NCBI GenBank assembly: GCA_022510985.1
Contig: JAFLSL010000088.1
Location: 1-5,378, forward strand
Source of the DNA: Ruminococcus sp.
GTDB taxonomy: Bacteria; Bacillota; Clostridia; Oscillospirales; Acutalibacteraceae
Reading direction: 5' to 3'
Length of the DNA stretch: 5,378 nt
The notes beneath the pieces are model-generated. The model did not search any database. It saw only the letters and a list, made by a program, of their open reading frames with translations, and was not told the DNA's origin. This document shows, piece after piece, positions 1 through 5,378 of the stretch. The position numbers and the translations under genes were made by a program. How positions within the stretch are numbered: position 1 is the first letter of the stretch; every line of letters begins with the position of its first letter.

Positions 1-1316
<1,316 letters not shown>

Positions 1317-1340
1317 TTATATGCGTTTTAGCACATTAGT

Positions 1341-1369
1341 ATAATAACACAACAATTTTATTATTGCAA
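1341..1369 (-). promoter_or_regulatory. sigma-A-type promoter of gdhA
   Basis: On the minus strand, -35 TTGCAA (1364-1369) is 17 bases from -10 TATTAT (1341-1346). Transcription would begin near 1334, leaving a leader of about 36 nt with the GGAGG site. The DNA just upstream of the -35 (about 1370-1400) carries A and T tracts that could act as an UP element. The -35 departs from TTGACA at two positions. Confidence 0.6.
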
Positions 1370-1485
1370 GTTTTTTTTATTAAATTTCAAAATTTTATGC
1401 AAATTTTAGTATTTTAACGTATTTTTGAGTGGTTTTTAGTAACTTACTTGCATTTTATGTTGTCTTAAAATTCATTTTAGCAAGA

Positions 1486-1971
1486 TTAAAGCGGCTTTGT
1501 AATGTCATCCGTCTTTGCATTTATGAGCTTTATTACATCGTTCGGATTAAGCTTAAGCTGAAATCCGATTTTGCCAGCACTGATATATACGCTCTCAAAT
1601 TCTGATACAGAACTGTCAAAAATAGTTTTATACGAGCTTTTCATACCGATTGGCGACACGTTTCCTCTGGCGTATCCGCAGATTTTAACAAGGTCTTTAA
1701 CGTGCGTCATTTCGATATTCTTCTCGCAGGCTGCCTTTGCGGCTTTCTTTAAGTCGAGTGCTCGGTTAACGGGAATGTCAAAAACATAGTACTCTCCGCT
1801 TTTTCCTTTAGCAACCAAGGTTTTGAAAACCTGAGCGGGATTTTGTCCCATAAGGGCTGCAACTTCGTTGCCCTCTAAGGCTTCGTTTGTATGTGGATAT
1901 TCCAAAACCTCGTAGGAAATCTTCGCTTTATCTAAAATTCTCATTGCGTTTGTTTTTAAATTTTTTGCCAT
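1486..1971 (-). CDS. ybaK: YbaK/EbsC-family Cys-tRNA(Pro) deacylase
   Basis: 161 residues, the usual length for a stand-alone YbaK/EbsC protein. Characterised members hydrolyse Cys-tRNA(Pro), clearing the product made when prolyl-tRNA synthetase mischarges cysteine; they act in the cytoplasm, often with that synthetase. Family marks are QVFKTLVAKG (47-56), in which Lys50 corresponds to the conserved functional lysine, the loop GYARGNVSPIGMK (99-111), and the C-terminal ISAGKIGFQLKLNPND strand pair. The ATG at 1971 is preceded by a weak GGTGG Shine-Dalgarno five bases away. The N-terminal KNLKTNAMRILDKAKISYE helix is also typical, supporting this start. A candidate promoter lies 33-61 bases upstream, so it is probably transcribed alone or by read-through from metY. 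No clear hairpin terminator follows it before the gdhA promoter. Substrate is assigned by family; related subgroups (ProX-like) edit Ala-tRNA(Pro). Confidence 0.93.
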   Translation of the reverse strand: MAKNLKTNAMRILDKAKISYEVLEYPHTNEALEGNEVAALMGQNPAQVFKTLVAKGKSGEYYVFDIPVNRALDLKKAAKAACEKNIEMTHVKDLVKICGYARGNVSPIGMKSSYKTIFDSSVSEFESVYISAGKIGFQLKLNPNDVIKLINAKTDDITKPL

Positions 1972-2003
1972 TTTACCACCGCAGTTTATCAGAGTTTTAT
2001 CTC

Positions 2004-2032
2004 AGTATAACAAAAATATCCGCTGCCGTAAA
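2004..2032 (-). promoter_or_regulatory. candidate extended -10 promoter of ybaK
   Basis: Minus strand: -10 TATACT (2004-2009), preceded by TGT, which makes an extended -10 element (TGnTATACT). A weak -35, TTTACG (2027-2032), lies 17 bases further up. The start point would be near 1997, giving a leader of about 26 nt. The -35 lies inside the metY terminator stem, so the two signals share bases. Confidence 0.5.
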
Positions 2033-2042
2033 GGCAACGGAT
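2011..2042 (-). terminator. Rho-independent terminator after metY
   Basis: The stem 2018-2027 / 2033-2042 has a 5-base loop. Read as minus-strand RNA all ten positions pair, one as a G-U wobble; on the plus strand the same position (2023/2037) is a C-A mismatch, so the minus direction is favoured. It is followed on that strand by A then five T. It sits 35 bases past the metY stop. On the plus strand it is followed by five T as well, but no gene there needs it. Confidence 0.8.
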
Positions 2043-2076
2043 TTTTGATAATTCGATTTCTTTTGTTTTCTTAGAA

Positions 2077-3375
2077 TTATTTAACCGCCTCAAAAGCCTC
2101 CTGCAAATCGAAGAGTATATCGTCAATATGCTCTGTACCGATTGAAAGACGGATTGTGTTCGGCTTAATGCCCTGTTCCTCAAGCTCTGCACCTGTGAGC
2201 TGGCTGTGAGTTGTTGATGCAGGATGAATAGCAAGCGACTTAACGTCGGCAACGTTCGCGAGAAGTGAGAACACCTGAAGATTGTCGATAAACTTCTTAG
2301 CGGTTTCTTCATCACCTTTAATCTCGAATGTAAAGATTGAACCGCCGCCGTTCGGGAAGTATTTCTTATAAAGCTCAGAATAGCCTGAATCCTCAAGTGA
2401 CGGATGATTAACATGTTCAACCTGCGGATGGTTTGCAAGAAACTCAACGACTTTAGCCGTATTTTCCGCGTGACGCTCAACTCTGAGCGAAAGGGTTTCA
2501 AGTCCCTGGAGGAAAATAAATGCGTGGAACGGAGAAAGCGTTGCACCGGTATCACGAAGGAGAATTGCTCGGATATATGTTGCAAATGCCGCACCCGGAG
2601 CCGCCTGCGTAAATACCGCTCCGTGGTATGACGGATTCGGCTCTGAGAACTGAGGGAATTTACCGCTTGCTGCCCAGTCAAATTTTCCGCCCTCAACGAT
2701 TACACCGCCGATTGCGGTACCGTGACCTCCGATAAACTTTGTTGCGGAATGAACTACGATATCTGCACCGTATTCAAACGGTCTTACAAGATAAGGAGTT
2801 GCGAATGTACTGTCGACTACGAGCGGAATATTGTGCTTATGTGCAACAGCCGCAACCTTCTCGATATCAATAATATTTGAGTTCGGGTTGCCGAGCGTTT
2901 CAATATAGAGAGCCTTTGTATTTTCGTTGATAGCATTTTCAAATGCACCTTCCTCATCGGGATCAACGAAGGTAGTTGTGATTCCGTAGTCAGGAAGCGT
3001 ATGTTCAAACAAGTTATACGAACCGCCGTAGATAGTCTTTGCTGCTACGATATTATCGCCTGATTTAGCGAGTGCCTGAATTGTATATGTAATAGCGGCA
3101 GCACCTGAGGCAACAGCCAAAGCAGCTGAGCCGCCCTCTAATGCTGCAATACGTTCTTCAAAAACACCCTGTGTCGGGTTTGTCAGACGGCCGTAAATAT
3201 TACCTGCATCTCTGAGTGCGAAACGGTCTGCGGCGTGCTGACTGTTATGGAAAACATAAGATGTTGATGCGTAAATCGGAACAGCTCTCGCGTCTGTAAC
3301 AGGGTCAGCCTGCTCTTGTCCAACGTGTAACTGTAATGTCTCAAATTTTAAATTTCTTTCTTTTAATGTGCTCAT
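2077..3375 (-). CDS. metY: O-acetylhomoserine sulfhydrylase (aminocarboxypropyltransferase)
   Basis: PLP enzyme of the Cys/Met metabolism family. It makes homocysteine from O-acetyl-L-homoserine and sulfide, the direct sulfhydrylation route to methionine, in the cytoplasm. At 432 residues it has MetY length (about 425-430) rather than the roughly 380-400 of cystathionine gamma-synthase or beta-lyase. Motifs: [10 protein letters not shown] at 11-20, YGRLTNPT at 61-68, the SGAAA PLP-phosphate loop at 90-94, Asp188 in [11 protein letters not shown] to pair with the pyridine nitrogen, and Lys213 in [11 protein letters not shown] as the Schiff-base lysine. Arg409 in [10 protein letters not shown] is the expected substrate-carboxylate arginine. 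The ATG at 3375 has AGTGAGG about ten bases upstream. A strong promoter and a leader of about 165 nt precede it, and a terminator follows it. No homoserine acetyltransferase gene lies next to it here. Use of sulfide is inferred from the family; related enzymes can use methanethiol. Confidence 0.95.
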   Translation of the reverse strand: MSTLKERNLKFETLQLHVGQEQADPVTDARAVPIYASTSYVFHNSQHAADRFALRDAGNIYGRLTNPTQGVFEERIAALEGGSAALAVASGAAAITYTIQALAKSGDNIVAAKTIYGGSYNLFEHTLPDYGITTTFVDPDEEGAFENAINENTKALYIETLGNPNSNIIDIEKVAAVAHKHNIPLVVDSTFATPYLVRPFEYGADIVVHSATKFIGGHGTAIGGVIVEGGKFDWAASGKFPQFSEPNPSYHGAVFTQAAPGAAFATYIRAILLRDTGATLSPFHAFIFLQGLETLSLRVERHAENTAKVVEFLANHPQVEHVNHPSLEDSGYSELYKKYFPNGGGSIFTFEIKGDEETAKKFIDNLQVFSLLANVADVKSLAIHPASTTHSQLTGAELEEQGIKPNTIRLSIGTEHIDDILFDLQEAFEAVK

Positions 3376-3539
3376 AATTATAATACCTCACTTTAGTAAT
3401 TTTTAATGTAATTGAATTAATGATATGGAATATAAACTTCAGATTACATTCGTATGGTATTACAACAACGTGAAATAAGATGTTGCATCAAATCAGCCTT
3501 TCTTAGTTAACCTATAGCTTTACTAGGTTTTTGTTTGAC
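3376..3539 (-). promoter_or_regulatory. long 5' leader of metY, no known riboswitch recognised
   Basis: About 165 nt separate the predicted metY transcription start from its ATG, long for an unregulated message. Near the 5' end is a hairpin at 3510-3530 (minus-strand AACCTA ... TAGGTT, with an inner TAG/CTA step and loop TAAAG). A second possible stem joins TGCAACA to TGTTGTA around 3464-3487, with one G-U pair. I do not see the conserved cores of SAM-I, SAM-II, cobalamin, TPP or T-box RNAs. No strong terminator with a U tract precedes the start codon. Regulation by this leader is inferred from its length only. Confidence 0.35.
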
Positions 3540-3545
3540 AACAAT

Positions 3546-3573
3546 ATAATACCACAAATTCTCAATTTGTCAA
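3546..3573 (-). promoter_or_regulatory. strong sigma-A-type promoter of metY
   Basis: Minus strand: consensus -35 TTGACA (3568-3573), a 16-base spacer, then -10 TATTAT (3546-3551) preceded by TGG, giving an extended -10. The start point would be near 3539. A perfect inverted repeat fills most of the spacer. The -10 and nearby bases are almost identical to those of the nadE promoter. Confidence 0.8.
3554..3570. promoter_or_regulatory. 17-bp palindrome inside the metY promoter (candidate operator)
   Basis: ACAAATT, CTC, AATTTGT is a perfect inverted repeat with 7-bp arms around a 3-bp centre. It overlaps three bases of the -35 box and most of the spacer, so a bound protein would block RNA polymerase. 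The bound regulator cannot be named from this sequence; it does not look like a Fur or LexA box. An AT-rich palindrome could also be chance. Confidence 0.4.
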
Positions 3574-3629
3574 CCCCTTTTTTTAATTTTACTCATCAAG
3601 CTTTTTAAGTGTCCACATCATACCCTGCA

Positions 3630-3685
3630 GTCCCTATATGACATTGATATCCCCCTGACGTTCGTACCACTGTCAAATTTTGGAT
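3630..3685 (-). repeat. diverged intergenic repeat, copy C
   Basis: Read on the minus strand, these 56 bases match 4699-4754 on the plus strand without gaps at 44 positions. The best block is TACGAACGTCAGGGGGATAT (3647-3666), with one mismatch to 4718-4737. A second block, ATCCAAAATTTGACA (3671-3685), lies exactly four bases away, as in the other copy. A weaker match may continue on the minus strand to about 3576, ending in a GATGAGTAAAATTAAAA tail just before the metY -35. It has no open reading frame. Confidence 0.75.
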
Positions 3686-3762
3686 ATGGATGATACGTTC
3701 TGCTCTAGACTTTTATTATATAGACATGCCTTCTCTAAAAATCTAATTCTTAATTATTAATT

Positions 3763-3809
3763 AAAAAAGCGGGAAGATAACATTGATTTTGTATCAATCC
3801 ATCTTCCCG
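3763..3809 (-). terminator. strong Rho-independent terminator of nadE
   Basis: Outer stem CGGGAAGAT (3770-3778) pairs with ATCTTCCCG (3801-3809). After a small internal loop, ATTGAT pairs with ATCAAT around a 5-base loop. On the minus strand one base separates the stem from six T. It begins 24 bases after the nadE stop codon and should isolate nadE from metY. Confidence 0.92.
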
Positions 3810-3833
3810 ACAGCAATTATTAATTCTTAACTC

Positions 3834-4556
3834 TTAATTAGGTTTAAAAGACGGCATAACCTCGAGCTTAAAGAGGTTTTTGCGGTGCATATCGTCGATT
3901 TTAGCTTTCTTATCTATATCATCAATCTCGCCTGTTCTGATATATCTATCAAGTTCGGCGTAGGTAAAGCCGAGGTTTTCCTCGTCCGTTTTGCCGCAAA
4001 GTCCGTCTATCGGAACCTTATCGACAAGCACATCGGGAAGCCCCAAAATTCGTCCGATTTGTTTCATCTCAGCAACTGTAATATTAGCACAAGGGCTGAA
4101 ATCGCCCGCGGCATCGCCGTATCGCGTCGAATAACCTACCCAGTCCTCGGACATATTGCAAGTGTTGGCAACTCTTCCGTTGTGACTTTGCGAAATCGCA
4201 TAGAGAGTAGTCATTCGTACTCTTGCAGGAAGGTTGGTCACGCTTTGCTTTGAAAGCTCAAACGGGATATTTTTTTTAAGTCCTTCAACTGCGTCTTTGA
4301 TATTTACGATATAGTGCTTTATTCCGAGGTGGTTTACAAGGAGCTTAGCCATATCAATATCCGCTTGCTCACCGCAAGGCATAAGCACACCTATAACCCT
4401 TTCTTTTCCGAGTGCCTCAACGCAAAGAGCCGCAACGATTGAGCTATCTTTACCGCCCGAAATTCCGACAACGGCATTACATCCTTTTCCGTTTTTCTCA
4501 AAAAAATCGCGTATCCACTCTACGCACTCGTTCTTCACTTTTAAAGCGTCAAACAT
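3834..4556 (-). CDS. nadE: ammonia-dependent NAD+ synthetase
   Basis: Catalyses the last step of NAD+ synthesis: nicotinic acid adenine dinucleotide is adenylated with ATP, then amidated by ammonia. It is cytoplasmic. At 240 residues it is a single synthetase domain with no N-terminal glutaminase domain, so free NH3 is the expected nitrogen donor. Motifs: the PP-loop SGGKDSS at 33-39 for ATP pyrophosphate; NLPARVRMTTLYAIS at 108-122; and the block NMSEDWVGYSTRYGDAAGD at 134-152, which lines the nucleotide and dinucleotide sites. The C-terminal stretch KVPIDGLCGKTDEENLGF.YAELD is the family's mobile substrate-site segment. The ATG at 4556 is preceded by GGAGG seven bases away. It has its own consensus promoter and a strong terminator, so it appears monocistronic. 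It is bracketed by inverted copies of an intergenic repeat. Its fold is shared with GMP synthetase and other N-type ATP pyrophosphatases, but the motifs point to NadE. Confidence 0.96.
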   Translation of the reverse strand: MFDALKVKNECVEWIRDFFEKNGKGCNAVVGISGGKDSSIVAALCVEALGKERVIGVLMPCGEQADIDMAKLLVNHLGIKHYIVNIKDAVEGLKKNIPFELSKQSVTNLPARVRMTTLYAISQSHNGRVANTCNMSEDWVGYSTRYGDAAGDFSPCANITVAEMKQIGRILGLPDVLVDKVPIDGLCGKTDEENLGFTYAELDRYIRTGEIDDIDKKAKIDDMHRKNLFKLEVMPSFKPN

Positions 4557-4627
4557 AAAATTACCTCCGAAAAAATCTCATCCATTCAAATATCATTTCC
4601 TTATTTTTCGCAAAATAATTGGTACAT

Positions 4628-4656
4628 ATAATACTACAAATGCGATTATATGTCAA
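4628..4656 (-). promoter_or_regulatory. near-consensus sigma-A-type promoter of nadE
   Basis: Minus strand: TTGACA (4651-4656), exactly 17 bases, then TATTAT (4628-4633). The start would be near 4621, giving a leader of about 65 nt before the ATG. The block at 4626-4641 matches the metY promoter at 15 of 16 bases. A short CTGTTTTACAG inverted repeat lies just upstream (4664-4674); its meaning is unknown. Confidence 0.8.
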
Positions 4657-4698
4657 TAAAACTCTGTTTTACAGTCTGTCGCAGTATTTATCCTATTC

Positions 4699-4754
4699 AT
4701 CCAAAATATTACAATCATACGAACGTCAGGGGAATATGCTTGCTAAATAGGAAC
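4699..4754 (+). repeat. diverged intergenic repeat, copy A
   Basis: Inverted partner of 3630-3685: 44 of 56 positions are identical without gaps. The core TACGAACGTCAGGGGAATAT is at 4718-4737, and ATCCAAAATATTACA at 4699-4713. The conserved spacing between blocks argues for common descent rather than chance. This copy starts about 40 bases upstream of the nadE promoter and points away from nadE, as does copy C. Confidence 0.75.
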
Positions 4755-4784
4755 GCCCCCATTTGACGAAGAAAAATTAAAAGG
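4750..4784 (+). repeat. 35-base direct repeat module, first copy
   Basis: These 35 bases align without gaps to 4853-4887 with 27 identities, at an offset of 103 bases. Shared features are an ACGyCC stretch, then TTTrACGAAGAAA, then an A/T run ending in GG. It overlaps the end of repeat copy A. Confidence 0.6.
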
Positions 4785-4852
4785 TAGAACCTATCCTCTA
4801 TATCCAAAGTAAAATAGAGGAAGAAACATTTGGGGGATATGAATACCGGGGA

Positions 4853-4887
4853 GAAACGTCCACGTTTAACGAAGAAATTTAAAAAGG
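4853..4887 (+). repeat. 35-base direct repeat module, second copy
   Basis: Partner of 4750-4784 (27 of 35 identical). It is preceded by a GGGGGATAT block (4832-4840) that resembles the GGGGAATAT of copy A, so the duplicated unit may be longer than 35 bases. The module contains the palindrome AAACGTCCACGTTT at 4854-4867 and runs into the base of the following terminator stem. Confidence 0.6.
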
Positions 4888-4917
4888 CATTGGGAATTGT
4901 AGTTACCAATGCCTTTT
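4882..4917. terminator. bidirectional terminator-like hairpin
   Basis: GGCATTGG (4886-4893) pairs perfectly with CCAATGCC (4906-4913) around a 12-base loop, and flanking A and T runs extend the stem to 12 bp. On the plus strand it ends in TTTTATAAT; on the minus strand in TTTTTAAATTTCTT. It could end a plus-strand transcript from 4690-4880 or stop transcription entering from the right. Confidence 0.65.
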
Positions 4918-5094
4918 ATAATATAGTTGGAGATTATCGTGCTGTGTTTTGCAAAAATTTTTATGTTTAGAAATTTTAGAATTAAAATAATGAGGGATTA
5001 GATTTTCAATGGAAAGGAAGTGAGTAAAACGATAAAATCTCCAAGCTAATAAACCAAAAATGTCTTTCACTATAATAGTGTTAAAAAGTCAGAA

Positions 5095-5111
5095 AAAAGT
5101 TTCAAACTTTT
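5095..5111. promoter_or_regulatory. 17-bp perfect palindrome upstream of spoVT
   Basis: AAAAGTTT, C, AAACTTTT has 8-bp arms around one base. It ends 11 bases before a candidate -35 and about 120 bases before the spoVT ATG. It could be an operator, including for autoregulation, but its AT-rich make-up leaves chance open. Confidence 0.3.
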
Positions 5112-5122
5112 AAAAAAATGTT

Positions 5123-5159
5123 TTTACATAAAATCTTCCAAAATATATTTTGCATTATA
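5123..5159 (+). promoter_or_regulatory. candidate promoter elements for spoVT
   Basis: Two overlapping readings. A sigma-A-like pair is TTTACA (5123-5128), 17 bases, TATTTT (5146-5151). Alternatively CATTATA (5153-5159) fits the forespore sigma-F/G -10 pattern CATWHTA, which would suit spoVT, a sigma-G gene in Bacillus subtilis. No good sigma-G -35 lies at the right distance. Either would give a leader of about 65-75 nt. Confidence 0.3.
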
Positions 5160-5230
5160 AAACTTTATCTGCACAAGATAATTAGGCGATAATGATTAGC
5201 ATATTTATATAAATAAGGGAGATTTTAGAT

Positions 5231-5378
5231 ATGAAAGCAACAGGAATTGTTAGGCGGATTGACGATCTCGGAAGAGTTGTCATCCCGAAGGAAATCCGCC
5301 GCACTCTGCGTATCCGTGAGGGTGACCCGCTGGAGATTTACACTGCAACTGACGGAGAGGTAATTTTTAAAAAATATT
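5231..5378 (+). CDS. spoVT: SpoVT-type AbrB-fold transition regulator, N-terminus only
   Basis: Forty-nine codons are present before the window ends. The protein opens MKATGIVRRIDDLGRVVIPK and continues EIRRTLRIREGDPLEIY. This is the swapped-hairpin AbrB/MazE-type DNA-binding domain and agrees with Bacillus subtilis SpoVT almost throughout, including REGDPLEI, where AbrB itself differs. SpoVT is a DNA-binding regulator of forespore genes during endospore formation; full-length proteins are about 178 residues with a C-terminal GAF-like domain, which lies outside the window. The ATG is preceded by AAGGGAG nine bases away. It runs opposite to the other genes and is separated from nadE by 674 bases. 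If the missing part lacks the GAF-like domain, it would be a short AbrB paralogue instead. Confidence 0.85.
   Translation, partial: MKATGIVRRIDDLGRVVIPKEIRRTLRIREGDPLEIYTATDGEVIFKKY

Larger units (their letters stand above)
4690..4920 (+). other. repeat-bearing, hairpin-rich intergenic segment (possible structured RNA)
   Basis: No credible coding region. As plus-strand RNA it could fold: CCCCCA (4756-4761) with TGGGGG (4831-4836), enclosing a 7-bp hairpin CCTCTAT (4795-4801) with ATAGAGG (4814-4820). Next comes a 14-bp palindrome AAACGTCCACGTTT (4854-4867), then a terminator-like stem at 4882-4917. It contains repeat copy A and two 35-base direct-repeat modules. I find no convincing plus-strand promoter; TTTACA near 4668 has only a poor -10 partner. 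A small RNA, a regulatory leader or a degenerate mobile repeat are all possible. Confidence 0.35.
4918..5230. other. AT-rich gap before spoVT, no gene seen
   Basis: Only tiny ATG frames (12, 17 and 24 codons) without ribosome binding sites are present. Palindromes or stems noted: AGATTTT (5000-5006) with AAAATCT (5034-5040); CACTATAATAGTG (5068-5080); a 17-bp palindrome at 5095-5111; and TTATCT (5165-5170) with AGATAA (5176-5181). It probably holds the promoter and control sites of spoVT. Confidence 0.5.

Noticed and set aside
1989..2696. 235-residue frame on the same strand as metY
   Set aside because: It overlaps metY in another frame, is rich in Arg, Ser and Leu with no recognisable domain, and has no ribosome binding site; a shadow of a well-supported gene.
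3464..3539. Possible SAM-II riboswitch in the metY leader
   Set aside because: A GCTGATTT string and a TAAAGCT string resemble bits of SAM-II, but the paired P1 arms and the pseudoknot order of that class cannot be built here, and SAM-II is mainly proteobacterial.
3376..3539. S-box or T-box upstream of metY
   Set aside because: No SAM-I core and no T-box AGGGTGGAACCGCG-like element, and no antitermination hairpin with a U tract before the start codon.
3885..4253. 122-residue plus-strand frame across nadE
   Set aside because: Antisense to conserved NadE motifs, no recognisable protein, no ribosome binding site.
4718..4732. LexA-like site in TACGAACGTCAGGGG
   Set aside because: Only the CGAAC half matches the Gram-positive LexA box; the inverted GTTCG half is missing.
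4715..4909. 64-residue minus-strand open frame in the repeat segment
   Set aside because: It begins with TTG inside the terminator stem, has no Shine-Dalgarno site, and its hydrophobic, partly repeated residues simply reflect the direct-repeat DNA modules.
4950..5190. Very short ATG frames upstream of spoVT (12, 17 and 24 codons)
   Set aside because: No ribosome binding sites and AT-driven composition; expected by chance in such DNA.

Overview
The window looks like chromosomal DNA from a spore-forming, low-GC member of the Firmicutes, most likely class Clostridia (gut Oscillospiraceae/Ruminococcaceae type). The reasons are the AT-rich intergenic DNA, sigma-A type promoters, GGAGG ribosome binding sites, U-tract hairpin terminators, and a partial gene whose protein is almost the N-terminus of the sporulation regulator SpoVT. 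Lineage below class level is inference.

Layout, left to right. (1) 1-1298, minus: NADP-type glutamate dehydrogenase gdhA, cut by the left edge so that about 15 C-terminal residues are missing. It has its own promoter at 1341-1369. (2) 1486-1971, minus: a YbaK/EbsC-family Cys-tRNA(Pro) deacylase. Its likely extended -10 promoter overlaps the terminator of the next gene (hairpin 2018-2042). (3) 2077-3375, minus: O-acetylhomoserine sulfhydrylase metY, with a consensus promoter at 3546-3573, a perfect 17-bp palindrome inside that promoter and a leader of about 165 nt. (4) 3834-4556, minus: ammonia-dependent NAD+ synthetase nadE, with a near-perfect promoter at 4628-4656 and a strong terminator at 3763-3809. 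(5) 4690-4920: no credible gene, but repeated, hairpin-rich DNA ending in a bidirectional terminator-like stem. (6) 4918-5230: AT-rich DNA with palindromes. (7) 5231-5378, plus: start of spoVT, cut by the right edge.

The four minus-strand genes look like separate transcription units rather than one operon: gaps are 105-458 bp, each has a candidate promoter, and metY and nadE have clear terminators. Their functions touch nitrogen assimilation (gdhA), sulfur assimilation into homocysteine (metY), translation quality control involving cysteine (ybaK) and NAD+ synthesis using ammonia (nadE). No direct pathway link between them can be shown from sequence.

The genes are ordinary. The least explained material is between them: a diverged repeat (44 of 56 bases identical, including a 20-base block with one mismatch) in opposite orientations on either side of nadE; a second pair of 35-base direct repeats in a possible structured RNA at 4690-4920; the unassigned metY leader; and a 16-base block shared by the metY and nadE promoters. 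No defence system, CRISPR array, transposase, tRNA or rRNA was seen.
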